A stretch of DNA of 64,000 nt from the NCBI RefSeq assembly GCF_004027225.2, contig NC_044288.2, forward strand, positions 16,564,744 to 16,628,743. The letters run 5' to 3'. Of the stretch, positions 1 to 11,378 are shown piece by piece. The notes under the pieces are model-generated. The model saw only the letters and a list, made by a program, of their open reading frames with translations, ran no database searches and was not told the origin of the DNA. The position numbers and the translations under genes were made by a program. Position 1 is the first letter of the stretch, and every line of letters starts with the position of its first letter. Origin of the DNA: Strigops habroptila (Eukaryota > Chordata > Aves > Psittaciformes > Psittacidae).

Positions 1-1083
1 GCAGCCCTCAGGGAACACGAGGAGCACCACAGTGACATCCTTGCTGGATTGAGCCAGTGATGGCAGAGCTGGCACTTTCTGGCATGACAGCCTCCCTGCC
101 AGCGCTGGCCTCCCCTCCCCGGGTGTCACCGTGACTCCACCAGTGACTCACCTCCCAGCGGAACAAAGCAGATATGTGGGGAAGGAACGCAGCCAGGGAG
201 TGAAAGTGGGGAGGAAGGGGACACAGGAAGCACACAGCATGGAGGGAAGCTCAGAAGATGGGTAGAGGTCCTGATTTCCTTCACCATTCCTCCAAGCCAT
301 GACGAGGAACAAACCCAGCAAGAGGAGGGCACAGAAAGTATCATCCCCAGCTCCCAACCCTGAGGAAACCCTTCCCTGGGGAAACCCAAGGTGACCATGC
401 ATTCAAATGGAATCCCTCCATCAAAGAGATGGAAGTTCCCAGGAGCAACCCCAGCTTTTGAACTGCTTTGGCTGGTGAGCAACTGGCAACAGAGAACCCT
501 TTGCAAGAGAAGGTAAAGGTATGGAAGCAGGGTTCTCCCGGGAAAGCTGGTGGGAGCAGAGGAGGAGGCAGGCTGCTGCTTTGCCAAGCTCCCCACCCTT
601 CCTCTCCTGTCCAAACCAGGGGGTAACTGCACACTGCATATGGGAACATCAGCCACCAGCACCCCACACTGGAAGGATCCCGCAGCGGGGCTGAGATGGG
701 TGAATTGAATGGGCTATCTGAGATATCTGATGCACAATGAGACAGACGGACAGACAGACTCCCTCAGGGAACGTGGGGCTGGCTGGTACCCAGGTTCTGC
801 CTGCCCCGGGAAGCCCCTCAGCCCCCAGCACCCAACGGTGCCAGCTGAGCAGCCAGGAGGGAAGGACAAGGCAGAATGGGAGGGATGGGGGTATGGTGAG
901 TCCCTGTCAGAGGGCTCATCCCAGCACCATGGGGGCCTGGCCATACACTCGCCCATGGCACAGCCTGTGCTAACACAGGACCTGGCTCTCTGCTGGCTCC
1001 TTGCCCCCAGCACCACGCTGGCTGTGGCTTCCCCCTCCCCTGAAGATGATGCTGGCCTCCAGCAGAGCAAAGAACAGCCTTAC
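1..1083. other. presumed RGS14 intron, no further exon recognised
   Basis: GC-rich unique sequence. A minus-strand GTGAGT donor-like site near 145-150 follows an open frame, but none of its three readings resembles an RGS14 exon. No RNA gene or mobile element was recognised. Confidence 0.4.
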
Positions 1084-2491
1084 CTCCATCCGACACAGCC
1101 GGACCCTGTGGGGTGGAGAGAAGAGAGGTGAGAGGAGCCACACGGCATCTGCCACCACAGTGGAGCAGTAGGCAGGTGAGCAGCAGCACCAGGGCAAGCC
1201 CAGTCCGAACCCAGGACACAGGCTGCTGGCAAACACTGCTCTGGTGATAGCTGGAACCAGAACGGCTGCCCCATGGCAGAGGCAGGACAGCAGCACGTAG
1301 GAGTACGGGGTTACAACGGGTGTGCAGCTTTTCTTCCACCTCCTGTGCATCTAGTTCCCTGGGGCCAGGCCAGCAGTCGGGAAAGGGCAGATGCTATCAG
1401 ATGTAACCCTGCCACCGCTGCCCAGAGAGGAGAGAAGCAGCCTCCCCGGCACAGGAAGAGGAGGGGAGGAGGGGAGGGAAGGAAGGACAACCACAGCCCT
1501 AGGCAGGCAAACTGCCTGCTCCCTCCTTCCTTGGGGCCTGGGGCTACTGGAGCGCAGATGCCCCAAACCAGGGACTGGGAGCTGCCAACCCAGGGCTCAG
1601 CAGGACAGGGTACCCTGCACCCCTTGGGCCGCCCCAGATACCAGCAGTGAGGATGTGGTACCCCAGGATCCACAGCAAGCAGGGGCATGGGCAGAGCCTC
1701 CACAGTCAAAGCCCAGCCAAGAGACAATGTCTCTCATTGCCTGCCTGGGACCATGCCGAAGTGCCCCCACCCTGCCAGCTCCACACACCCCAGTTTACCC
1801 TGCATACCCTCTGCCTGTCCCCACCCCAGCCCCACTAACCCACCCCTGCCTCTCCCTTCTTCCCCACCCTATATACTGCTGCCACGCCCCTTACCCCAGC
1901 CCCACATACCTCTATCTTGCCAGCTCCTTGCTCTTCCCCATCCATCCCTGCTGCCCACACCCACAGAGCTCTGTCCTGCCTGTGCTACCCAGCCCCAGAC
2001 ACCACAGCACTGCTGACTCTTGTAACCCCATCCCCATATGCCACTGTTAGCCCATACACCCCCACTTGCATTGCTGTCTCAGCCTCATAAACCCATACCT
2101 GCTTATTACTCCATCCTCATATGTCCCTGCCTGCCTTCTACACAGCCTCGTATACTGCTGTCTGCCCTAATACCCCTCTACATCTCTGCTTGCTTTGAAT
2201 ACCCAAGTGCAGTGCCCAGCCCCACAATCCTCACCTGCTCCTTATCCACCTCCCACCCCTCTGCCTGCCCGGTACCCAGCTGTACAATGCCCTGCCTGCC
2301 TCCCACCCAGCCCTATACATCCCTCTGTCTGCCCCTTATCCACTCCATACCCCTCTGCCTGCCCGGTCCCCGGCCCCGCGCCGTGCAGCCGGGCGGGGCA
2401 TCCCCGGGGGATGGAGAGCGGCGCCCGTGGCCAGGCCGGGACTCACCATGCGGCCGTTGTGGACCAGCAGCAGCTTGGCCTTGCCCTGCAT
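1084..2491 (-). CDS. RGS14: RGS14, first two coding exons (gene runs off the left edge)
   Basis: RGS14 is a regulator of G-protein signalling with RGS, Ras-binding and GoLoco domains. Only its extreme N-terminus is visible. Exon 1 (2447-2491) encodes MQGKAKLLLVHNGRM, which matches the remembered mammalian start MPGKPKHLGVPNGRM at 10 of 15 positions, and ends at a consensus GTGAGT donor. A 22-bp exon 2 (1084-1105) lies between a CACAG acceptor and a GTAAGG donor; in phase it reads GPAVSDG, against VLAVSDG in mammals. The RGS-domain exons must lie left of base 1, since I see none in 1-1083. In human, RGS14 also neighbours LMAN2, which supports the call. Exon 1 is fairly secure; the tiny exon 2 is tentative. 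Confidence 0.72.
1757..2375. repeat. degenerate C-rich, pyrimidine-biased low-complexity tract
   Basis: About 600 bp of strongly strand-biased sequence (C and T on the + strand) with loosely repeated words such as CTGCCTGCC, CCCATAC and CCAGCCCCAC. It lies in the presumed RGS14 intron 1. The long open frames in it follow from the biased composition and are not coding. Confidence 0.6.
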
Positions 2492-2760
2492 GCCTGGCAC
2501 CGCCCGGCCGAGCGCGCTACCGGCGCGGCCCGCGGCCCCGCAGCATCCCCGGCGCGGCTCTCCCGGCGCGGCGCGGCCCGGCGCTCCCCGGCACTACCGC
2601 TTTCGGCTGCCACAGGAAGTGTCGCCTTGGGAACCGAGACCGCAGCGGGGGGAGCGGAGCCGCCCTCCCGCCCCGCGCCACTGCCACCGGCCCCGGCACC
2701 GCCCCGGCGGGCACCGGCTCCAGCACCGGGACAGGCGGCGCCGCGGCCCCGCCGCATCCC
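2376..2760 (-). promoter_or_regulatory. CpG island and likely promoter of RGS14
   Basis: CpG dinucleotides become dense here around RGS14 exon 1 and fall away on both sides. The start codon (2491 on the minus strand) lies inside the island, so transcription probably starts within about 2500-2700. No TATA box was seen. Confidence 0.6.
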
Positions 2761-2787
2761 CGTCCCTGCCGCCATCTGCACCCACAT

Positions 2788-3423
2788 CCGTGACTTCATC
2801 TCTGTCTGCATCCCTGTTCCCATCCACATCCACATCTCCATCCCCATCCCTTTCCCCATCTTCATCTGCATCCACATCCATGACCCCATCCCTATCTGCA
2901 TCCCTGTTCCCATCTGCATCTACATCCCCATCTCTGTTCCCATCTCCATCCTTATCCCTGCCTCCATCTGCATCCACATCGGCATTCCTGTTCCTAACTG
3001 CATTCCTATTCCAGTCCCCATCCCTATCCCCATCCCTGTTCCTTTCACCATCCCAATCCCCATCCCCACCTCTGTTCCCATCTCCATCCTTATCCCTGCC
3101 TCCATCTGCATCCACATCGGCATCCCTGTTCCTAACTGCATTCCTCTTCCAGTCCCCATCCCTATCCCCATCCCTGTTCCTTTCACCATCCCAATCCCCA
3201 TCCCCAACTCCACTCCATCCCTGCCTCCATCTGCATCCACATCCATGACCCCATCCCCATCTGTATCCTTCTTCCCATCTGTATCTATAGCCCCATCCCA
3301 ATCCCCATCCCCAACTCCACTCCATCCCTGCCTCCATCTGCATCCACATCCATGACCCCATCCCCATCTGTATCGTTCTTCCCATCTGTATCTACAGCCC
3401 CATCCCAATCCCCATCCCCATCC
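2788..3423. repeat. (CATCCC)n-like degenerate minisatellite with higher-order repeats
   Basis: A tandem array built from hexamer-like words CCCATC, CCTATC, CCCTGTTC and CATCTGCATC. Two longer periods are superimposed. A block beginning at 2933 recurs at 3071 (138-bp period) with only a few differences, and a block around 3204 recurs at 3311 (107-bp period). Both strands are open over hundreds of bases because the repeat unit rarely makes a stop codon; none of these frames looks like a gene. It lies between RGS14 and the ARL3-like gene, upstream of both. Confidence 0.9.
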
Positions 3424-4955
3424 TGCTCAGTCCTCCCCCCTAGTGTGGCCTGTGCTCCTCAGGGTCACCACCGCTCCCAGCAGCCACGTGCCCTCGTCAC
3501 ACCCAGCTGCCTCCCAGCCCCGTGCCATGCAGTGGGCCTGCGGGTGGCCCCCAGGGTTGTGCTGGTGCTGCTGCCAGGGAGAGCTGCCTGCACCACGGGT
3601 GCTGGCAGGGCCTGGAAGAGAGAAGCAGTGGACGTGCAGCTTGGAGCCACCAAACTGATGCCTAAGCAGTTTTGCCCATCTCCTAAGGTCGGGGTTCCAT
3701 GTTGATCAGCAACCACAAACCAGTCGAGGATATTTTGGGATATTTGTTAGGAAAATATAAGTAACTAACAGTTCCAGGACAAACCGCAGAGCACCATGGC
3801 AACCTGCTCATGGAAATGCTAATAACTGGGACGTAAGGTGGGTGATTAACCTATCAAAAGCAGAACCCTAACATTAAGTCGGGTGCAGATCTATGCAGAG
3901 AAAAATGAAGTGTTCCCAGTGTGAACATGCACAAAAGCAGTGCGGCATTAGCAGCCATGGGCCTGGCAGGGGGGTTTCCGGGCAGGGGGTAGTGGAGAGT
4001 GGCCCCCGCTGCTGTCCCTCTGCCCCCTGTGCAGCTCAGAGCAGCAGTGGCGCAGGGGGTGATGGTGCTGCTCCCTGTCCCTTTGTCGGAGCAGAGCTGT
4101 GGTGTTTGGCTTGGCTTTGTAACGGGAGTTATAAATAAGAATGTCTCACCAAGAGTGCGTGACTCATGGTCCTCACCACAAGGATAACCTCTGCTAGGAA
4201 ACCTGATCTGAGGGCCAAACTGCGGCATGCAAGAATCAAAGACATTGCCTCATTAATGTATTTAACCCAGATGCTGAAGAGGCGAGCCTTTAACCCCACC
4301 TGGGCAAGGGTGGGCTGCTGGGGAAAAGTGCCTGTGCCCCTTTGGAACCCATTCCTATGACATTCTTGACCTCCGGCTCCCAACAGCCCAGCCCTCGCCC
4401 TGCTCCAGGGCCTGGTGGTTTCCCTTGGATGGCAGCAGGGACCTGTGGCAGTGGCTGACGTGGCCTCCAGCAGCTCCAGCCTTAGTGTTACCTCCTGCTG
4501 CCCTCCATGGGGGCAGCTTGTGGGTGCTGGTGCGAGGTGGGGTGAGATGTAGGGATGTGCTGAGGTATCACCCCTTGCACAGAGGCTGTGTCAGCCCCAT
4601 GCACCAGGATCCCACCACCATGCTCTGCCCACGGTGCCCAGGTGCTGCATCCTCCTGCCGTGCTGCCATCCCTGAGCCTGGTCCCATGGGGAGAGGGATG
4701 CCCTGTGCCCCAGCCTGCAGGACCTGGTTTATTCTGGGGGTAGGCGATGGCGGGGTGACAGCTGGCTGGGGGATTTGCTGAGGGCATTATTTACTGCTGT
4801 GGGTAAATGAAGAGACAGCAGCTAATTCTGGAGGCCATAATCCTCTTCCTCCCCTGGGATGGGCACCGTGCCAGTCTCGCAGCCTCCGGTGGGCCCCGGG
4901 GATGAGCCCTCGGCAGCTCCGCAGGTGTGCCGCGGGCTGCAGTGACTCCTGGACC
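3424..4955. other. intergenic between the minisatellite and the ARL3-like gene
   Basis: No gene recognised. A small AT-richer patch at about 4125-4275 contains an AP-1-type TGACTCA near 4160 and TATAAATA-like sequence near 4133, so it could be a regulatory element, but there is no direct evidence. The ARL3-like 5' UTR should occupy the last part before 4956. Confidence 0.4.
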
Positions 4956-6870
4956 ATGGGGGATGTGCAGAAGGTAAGCAGGGCCCGGTGACATCCTGCC
5001 TGCGCCAGGGCACCAGCTCCCAGCGCGGTGCTGAGCTGGCAGGGCAGGACTGGGCTTTACCATGGGCTGTGTCCCCAGCGCGCCCAGGAGCTGACAGAGC
5101 TCTCAGGGCAGGGACAGCCACCATGGAGGGCCTGGGGCTGGGTGGATCTGCCGTGGGCTCACCCCAGCCTGGAACACCATGGGAGCAAAGCCCTGGTGCT
5201 TGCTCAGGCCACAGACACAGGGTACCATGGCGAACAGCATGCCCAGCTTCCCACTCTGACACAAGGGTGCTGTGCAGTGACCTGGCACCCCACAGGGCTC
5301 ACCCAGCACCCTGCGCCCCCAGGGGCTGCTGTCGGTCATCCAGAAGCTAAAGGGATCCCCAGAGCAGGAGCTCCGCATCGTCCTGCTGGGGCTGGACAAC
5401 GCGGGGAAGACCACACTGCTGAAATGCCTGGCATCTGAGGAGGTCAGCACCATCACACCCACCCAGGTAGGTGCTGCTGGTGGCCAGCGGGAGCATGGCA
5501 GGTCCGACCCTCCGCTGGGTGATGCCAGGGTTTGTGTCCCTGTGCAGGGCTTCAACATAAAAAGTGTCCACTCGCATGGCCTCAAGCTAAATGTCTGGGA
5601 TATCGGGGGGCAGCGCTCCATCCGCCCATACTGGAGGAAGTATCTGGGCAGCACAGCCCTGCTGGTGAGTGGGGTGGCCACCCGCAGCCCCCCACAACCC
5701 TGTGCATGGAGAGCCATGCCCTCTGCATGGGGGCCTTACAGCCACTGACTGTCCCTTTTGCCCCCACTGCAGATTTATGTCATTGACAGTGCAGACCAGA
5801 AGCGTTTTGAGGAGACAGGACAGGTATGAGGGGTCTGCCGGGGGGGGGGGGGGGGGGAAGCTGGGGGGGGTGTCCTGGGGCTCAAGCCCATCAAGCACCA
5901 GCTCTTTAAGGACTGGAGTGGGGAGTGAGGCTGCTCTGTGCCATGTCTCAGCACTGCCGTGGGGGCCAAGCTGTCCCTAGAGCTGTGTGGGAAGGGCTCG
6001 TGATCAGTCTCAGCATGCAGAGCCAGCCCACTCTGTGGCACATCCATGCCCAGCAGCTCCCCCTGATCCAGGCGTGATGCCCAAGGGGTACCCGGCATGG
6101 GGGTGACTCTGCCCCTTGGTCTCCAGCCCTGCTCTCACCTCCCCAGCACCAGGTGAGCCATTTGACCAAGCAAAGGTTTAGAAGTAGTGGATTCAGAGTT
6201 ACAAACCCTGGGAATGAAGCTGGAGAGGGGAAGGTGAGACTCTGAGTGCCAGTCTTGGCTGTACCAGCACCAGACGGCAGCGTGGGTGTGCCAGACAGCG
6301 CGGGGCTGAGAGCAGCTCCTGTAGCTGCCCTTTGCCCAAGGCTCTGGGTACTGGGAGTGCTTCAGACCTCAGCCAGTGCTGCATGCAGCTCTGGGCTCTC
6401 TGCAGGGTGCATGGAGCTCTCTCCCTTTGGATGTTGAGACTTCACTGCTTCTTTGGCTGCAATAAGAGCACCAGAAAGAGGGGAGAGAGGCACTTTGGGG
6501 GCAGCTCAGCAGCCCTGGGAGATGGTTCTGTCTTGGCAGGAGCTGGCAGAGGTCACTGAGGAGGAGGCCCTCACGGGGGTCCCGCTGCTGGTGTTTGCCA
6601 ACAAGCAGGACCTAGTGACTGCTGCAGCCGCGGCTGAAATCGCGGAAGGGCTGAGCCTCCACACCTACCGGGACCGGGAATGGCAGATCCAAGCCTGCTC
6701 AGCCTTGTCCGGGGAAGGAGTGCAGGTAGAGATGGAGGACTGCAGGCTCTGCAGAGGTGGGAGAGGACCCAAGGACCTGCCATGCTCTTGGGGCTGTGCT
6801 CACACATCTCTCTTACTTCCAGGATGGGATGACCTGGATTTCCAGCCAGATCATGAATAGGAAGAAGTGA
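4956..6870 (+). CDS. ARL3-like small GTPase, six exons, 187 aa
   Basis: An ARF-family GTPase closest to ARL3, which in its GTP form releases lipidated cargo from UNC119 and PDE6D-type carriers at cilia. Exons: 4956-4973, 5323-5466, 5548-5664, 5773-5823, 6540-6725, 6823-6870; all junctions are GT-AG and in phase. Motifs: P-loop GLDNAGKT at residues 29-36, switch I around TPTQGFNIK, WDIGGQ at 71-76 (the catalytic Gln is present), NKQD at 131-134 and SAL near the C-terminus. Human ARL3 has 182 residues starting MGLLSI; here a separate first exon gives MGDVQK before GLLSV, adding five residues ahead of the amphipathic helix. It is not ARL2 or ARL10. Many ARL3 residues differ, so I read it as a paralogue rather than ARL3 itself, which lies on another chromosome in human. 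Confidence 0.88.
5840..5857 (+). repeat. G18 homopolymer in ARL3-like intron 4
   Basis: Eighteen consecutive G residues begin 17 bases after the exon 4 donor, followed shortly by a second run of eight Gs. The length is likely polymorphic or subject to sequencing error. Confidence 0.95.
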
Positions 6871-7700
6871 GAGCTGCAAGTGCCAGACGGGACTGAGCTG
6901 CAGGTCCCTAAGCCATGGCCAACCCCCCTCATCCTTAGACTCCCCCAAAGGCTCGACAGGGCCCTGAGTCTCAGCCTGCCGTGCTCAGGTGGGCTTCCCC
7001 CCCAGACTTTCACTGGTCATTCAGCTTCCCCTCTCTCTGCCTCCTGGGCTTCTACCAGCTCCACATAACCCCTGACCCTCCTGCAGCCCTTGTGCTGCTG
7101 GAGGGAAGCACATGTCCCACTGCATGAAGGGCTTGCACACATCCAGAGTGAGAACCTGCTCAGGATGTGTCCATCCACGCTGGTGGCACCCCCCCCAGAG
7201 GCTGCTGCAGCACACACAGTGCCCAGAGCACACTGGGCACCCCACCACAGCACCGGCTACACTCTCTGACATGGCACCCAGAGCCAACCGAATAGTGTGC
7301 GTTCCCCTCCGCTCCCGCAGGATGTGACCGGTGCTGCTCCAGCCGGCAGCTGGCTCGGGAAGGCCGAGTTCAGCTCCTTTCACTGGCCACAGGAGCTGCC
7401 ACAAGTGCGCAGGACCTGACACAAGGACACGGGAGGACCTGGCTGGGCAGTCCCCCAGGAGGGGCCGCATTGCCCGCTCACAGCTCAGCTGCAGCCCAGG
7501 GGCTGCTCTGCGGGAGCCCTGGGGAGTGCGTTGTCCTCAACGCACCCGAGACGGGCCCTCTGCCGCCTCGCTGGAGGTGCTCCTGCCCAGGGCTGGAAGG
7601 GGCAGCTGCGGCCGCTGAGCCCCCTCCTCTGTGCACGGGCGGGAGACAAACCACAGCCGAGTGGGAGCTCCTGCTGCAGGCAGGCGGCCCCGCGGCCCTC

Positions 7701-7706
7701 AATAAA
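7701..7706 (+). terminator. AATAAA poly(A) signal, ARL3-like gene
   Basis: The first canonical AATAAA downstream of the ARL3-like stop codon, giving a 3' UTR of about 0.85 kb. It lies only about 450 bp before the LMAN2 start codon. Confidence 0.6.
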
Positions 7707-7859
7707 GCTGCCTGTGACCTCCCCACCGCCTCGGCCCGTCCTTCCCGCGGGGCGGGGGCAGCGCTGCCCCGTCCCCGCTGCTCTGCGGCCGCCGGGACCC
7801 CGGGGCAGCGCCAAGCTCCGGCCCCAGACACCGCCGCCCTCATCTTGCGTGCCGCTGCC

Positions 7860-8152
7860 ATGGCGACAGGCTGCCGGAGCGGGTCACGTGTCCCGTGGAC
7901 GGCACGTGACGGGCAGGAGGAGGGAGCGCGGACTACACCTCCCGGCACGCCGCGCGCCGCCGCGCTCCTCCCGACAGACAGCGCTGCGGGAGCCGCGGGC
8001 CTCCGGCCCCGCCCCCTTCCCCGCCATAGGAGGGCAGCAGTGACGTTGACCTGGGAGGCGGGAACGCGGTGTTGTGGGGGCTTCTGATTGGCGGCGCGGG
8101 CTGCCGCTCCTGGGCGGGGCCGGGGCGGTGCGCCTGAAGGCGGAAGCGGAGC
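7860..8152 (+). promoter_or_regulatory. LMAN2 CpG-island promoter with paired E-boxes and a ZNF143-type motif
   Basis: Two palindromic CACGTG E-boxes (7885-7890 and 7903-7908) are flanked as GTCACGTG and CACGTGAC, the USF/TFE3-type context. At 7932-7950 is ACTACACCTCCCGGCACGC, a close match to the ZNF143/THAP11 consensus. An inverted CCAAT box (GATTGG, 8086-8091) and a TGACGT half-site (about 8041) follow. The whole stretch is CpG-rich and ends at the LMAN2 start codon. Motif assignments are by eye. Confidence 0.6.
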
Positions 8153-11100
8153 ATGGCGGCGGGTGCGGGCGTGCTGTTGGCGGCCGCGGCGCTGCTGTTG
8201 GCGGGGCTCGGGCTGTTCCCGGCCACCGCCGAGCTCACGGATGGCAACAGCGAGCACCTGAAGCGGGAGCACTCGCTGATGAAGCCGTATCAGGGTGAGC
8301 GCGGGGCCGCGCGGACGGGACGGACGCGCCGCGGCGGCCCGGGCTGAGCCGCGCTCTCTCCGCCCCTTTGCAGGCGCGGGCTCTGCCGCGATGCCGCTGT
8401 GGGACTTCCAGGGCAGCACCATGGTCACCAGCCAGTACGTCCGCCTGACTCCTGACGAGCGCAGCCGGGAAGGCTCCATCTGGAACCGCGTGGTGAGAGC
8501 CTGGGGGGAGCCCTCGGAGGGCGGGGGGGAGCCCGGCGGGGGCCCGGGGCGGCCCCAGCGCCTCTCCCGGTTCCGGCCCTGAGGCCGCTGGGTGGTCTCT
8601 CTGCACAGCCCTGCTTCCTCAAGGACTGGGAGCTCCATGTCCACTTCAAGATCCACGGAGCCGGCAAGAAGAACCTGCATGGGGATGGCCTGGCACTGTG
8701 GTACACGCAGGAGCGCCTGGTGCCAGGTATGGTGCACAGCTGGGGCCATCCGCCAGGATGAGGCCAGGTCAGGACTCACATGTACCCTGTCCTGGAGAGT
8801 TTCCCACCAGGGAGACTTTGTCTGGTCTCACGAGATCAGTGGCATGTCCTGTGTGTTCTGCCTTCAGCCTGATAATAAACAGCTCTTACAGCTCTTTTCA
8901 GTAGGAGTCTCTGAACACAAACTCTCTCTGAGAGCCTTCTGTTTCCAATGTTCTGCCCTGCTCCAGGTCCTGTCTTTGGCAGCAAGGACAACTTTCACGG
9001 ACTGGCTATTTTCCTTGATACCTATCCCAACGATGAAGCCACAGAGGTGAGTTGATCAGTGCTGAGGAGGCCGTTTCCTCAGCGGCTTCATGCTCCAAGT
9101 GCTTCACACCTGGACCAAGGAAGAGTCCTTACGTGAGAGTGGGCTGTTCTTCTTATCATGGGAGCTGCAAAGGGGAAAAGTTTATAAATGGAGATAAGAA
9201 GGTCCTTGCTCCATCTTCTGCTGTTGTTGGCTACACAGGTGTTTCCAAAGTCTTTCCTCCTCCTCCTGACAGCATGGCACAGGGCTGGTGTAAACTATGC
9301 ACCAGCTACTAAGTAAAGTTGGAGGAATCGGCCTAAGAGTATATTAGTCCTGACTGTAATTTCCTGAACTTCTCTGTGCTTTGGTTGCTTGTTCCACGTT
9401 GTTTCTGGCTTTATTCTCTGTTTGCAACCTGGGTGTCTAAAAGAGAAACTCCTGGACTGGCTTTTTGCTCCAGAATTCTCCATGGCCCAAATACAGATCA
9501 GTCCCATGGAGCTGGTGGTTCTTTTCTTCTCCCTGCTCTGTGTTTGTGGATCTCATTACGGCACAGCCAGAAAACGTAACTGTGCTAGTGAGATCTGTTG
9601 CACCAAAAACATGATATTTAAGTCACAAAGCACGTGGAAATGACCCATGTCCCTGTTGTCTTGATGCTTGCTGGAAGGTGAATTCTTGCCTCCAATTGGC
9701 CTCTCTTGGTGTGCCTAATCTGCTGGCTACAAAGCCCTGAGTGTGGTTATGCTCCTGTTGTGAGATTTCTGCCCATTCTGGCTCCCGTGCTCTGTTCTTG
9801 TACTTCTTAGCCAGGCTGGTGTTTGCTCTGCAGGTTTGGGGTGGTCTCATTGCCCTGGACATGTGGCACGGTGTGGGCTTCTGCAGGGTCTTGGTACAGA
9901 AGGTCAGAAGTGGCTGCTCTGCTCTAGCCAGAACATGCTCTCACTCAGTTTAGAAGCAGCTTTATGTAGAAGAGGAGCCTTGATTTCACTGTTCTGCCCT
10001 CTGTACCTGACCATGCAGTGAAGCCGGGGCTCTGCTGCTGTGCCTTGCTGAGATCCCACGCTCACTGAGGTTTCTGACCAGGCAGGGGAAGCTGGCTCTT
10101 GGTCTGCAGCCCCAAGGCTCCTGCAGGCTGAGGGCAGTGGTGCTCTCCTCCCTGCAGCGCGTGTTCCCCTACATCTCTGCCATGGTGAACAACGGCTCCC
10201 TGACGTACGACCACAGCAAGGACGGGCGCTGGACGGAGCTGGCAGGGTGCACCGCCGACCTGCGGAACCAGAACCACGACACCTTCCTGGCCATCCGGTA
10301 CTCCCGCGGCCGCCTGACGGTGAGATGTGGTGGACGCCTTCTGCAGGGTGTCTCTTGCATGGTAGACAAGGCAGTGCTGAGGGATGGGTGTTGCTGTGTC
10401 GGTAGGTGACCCTGAGATGGTTTTCCAGGCTCAACCACCTGCCTGTCCAGCTCCATAAGAGCTGCAGGCGTGCTGGATGATGGCACGCACTCCTGGTGTG
10501 ACGCTCCCCTGGTCTTGCAGGTGATGACTGATGTGGAAGACAAGAATGAATGGAAGAACTGCATTGACATTGCAGGGGTGCAGCTGCCAACTGGCTACTT
10601 CTTTGGTGCTTCTGCTGGCACTGGAGATTTGTCTGGTGAGATGGGGCTTTGCTCGCAGGAACACATGTTGTTTAGAGCCTGGATGATAATGCTGTGGATG
10701 CATTGCATGGCTTTGATGGCTTTCTTCCCCCAAACTATTCACCGGTCTCTTGAAGCCCTCATGGGTAGGGACCCGTGGCCTGGGAAAGGAGGCATTTTGA
10801 GCCAAGGAATGTCTCAAATTGCAGTTTGACACCTGGGGCGTGAGGGTGGCTTGAGAGGGAAGGAGGCCTGGACCTGGTGGAGCGTGGTCCTAGGGGTGTT
10901 GAGTGCATGGACATCTCTTGGAGCTCCTGACAGTGTTTGGTGCTGATGGTTGTTTTCTAGACAATCATGACATTATCTCGATGAAGCTATTCCAGCTCAT
11001 GGTGGAGCACCCCATAGAAGATGAGACTGTTGACTGGACCAAGATAGAGCCTAGTGTCAGCCTCCTTAAATCACCCAAAGGTGAGTCTCTGGCTTCGGAA

Positions 11101-11378
11101 ACCACCTCTGGAGCATGTCGGGGCTGGACTCTTGAAGGCGTGAGGGCTCTGACACTGTGCAAGACTCCACAGGAGCTGAGGTTGGGTCGGTCTCTGTAGC
11201 TGTTCTTATCCTTGCAGACAACGTGGATGACCCAACGGGGAATTTCCGAAGTGGGCCTCTGACAGGCTGGAAGGTGTTTCTGCTCCTGCTTTGTGCGCTG
11301 CTGGGCATCATCATCTGCGCTGTGGTGGGAGCTGTGGTCTTCCAGAAACGCCAGGAACGGAACAAGCGTTTCTACTAG
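8153..11378 (+). CDS. LMAN2: LMAN2 / VIP36, L-type mannose lectin, eight exons, 338 aa
   Basis: VIP36 is a type I membrane cargo lectin that binds high-mannose N-glycans and cycles between ER, cis-Golgi and later compartments. Exons: 8153-8294, 8374-8492, 8609-8726, 8967-9046, 10158-10319, 10521-10635, 10961-11080, 11218-11378, all in phase. The protein shows an N-terminal signal peptide (Ala/Leu-rich, about 25 residues). Next comes an L-type lectin domain with FLDTYPND, YDHSKDGRW and NHDTF, the regions that supply Ca2+ and mannose ligands. A membrane span (FLLLLCALLGIIICAVVGAV) and the cytosolic tail QKRQERNKRFY, typical of VIP36, complete it. Human VIP36 has 356 residues; the difference is mainly a shorter signal region. 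The large intron 4 (9047-10157) holds nothing recognised. Confidence 0.97.

Noticed and set aside
2195-3355. Long open frames through the CATCCC-like array, on both strands
   Set aside because: The repeat unit lacks stop codons in several frames; the products are monotonous and have no gene context.
7478-8779. 433-codon minus-strand open frame antisense to the LMAN2 promoter and first exons
   Set aside because: CpG-rich composition lowers stop frequency; the translation is Arg/Ala/Pro-rich with no recognisable domain, while the + strand holds proven LMAN2 exons.
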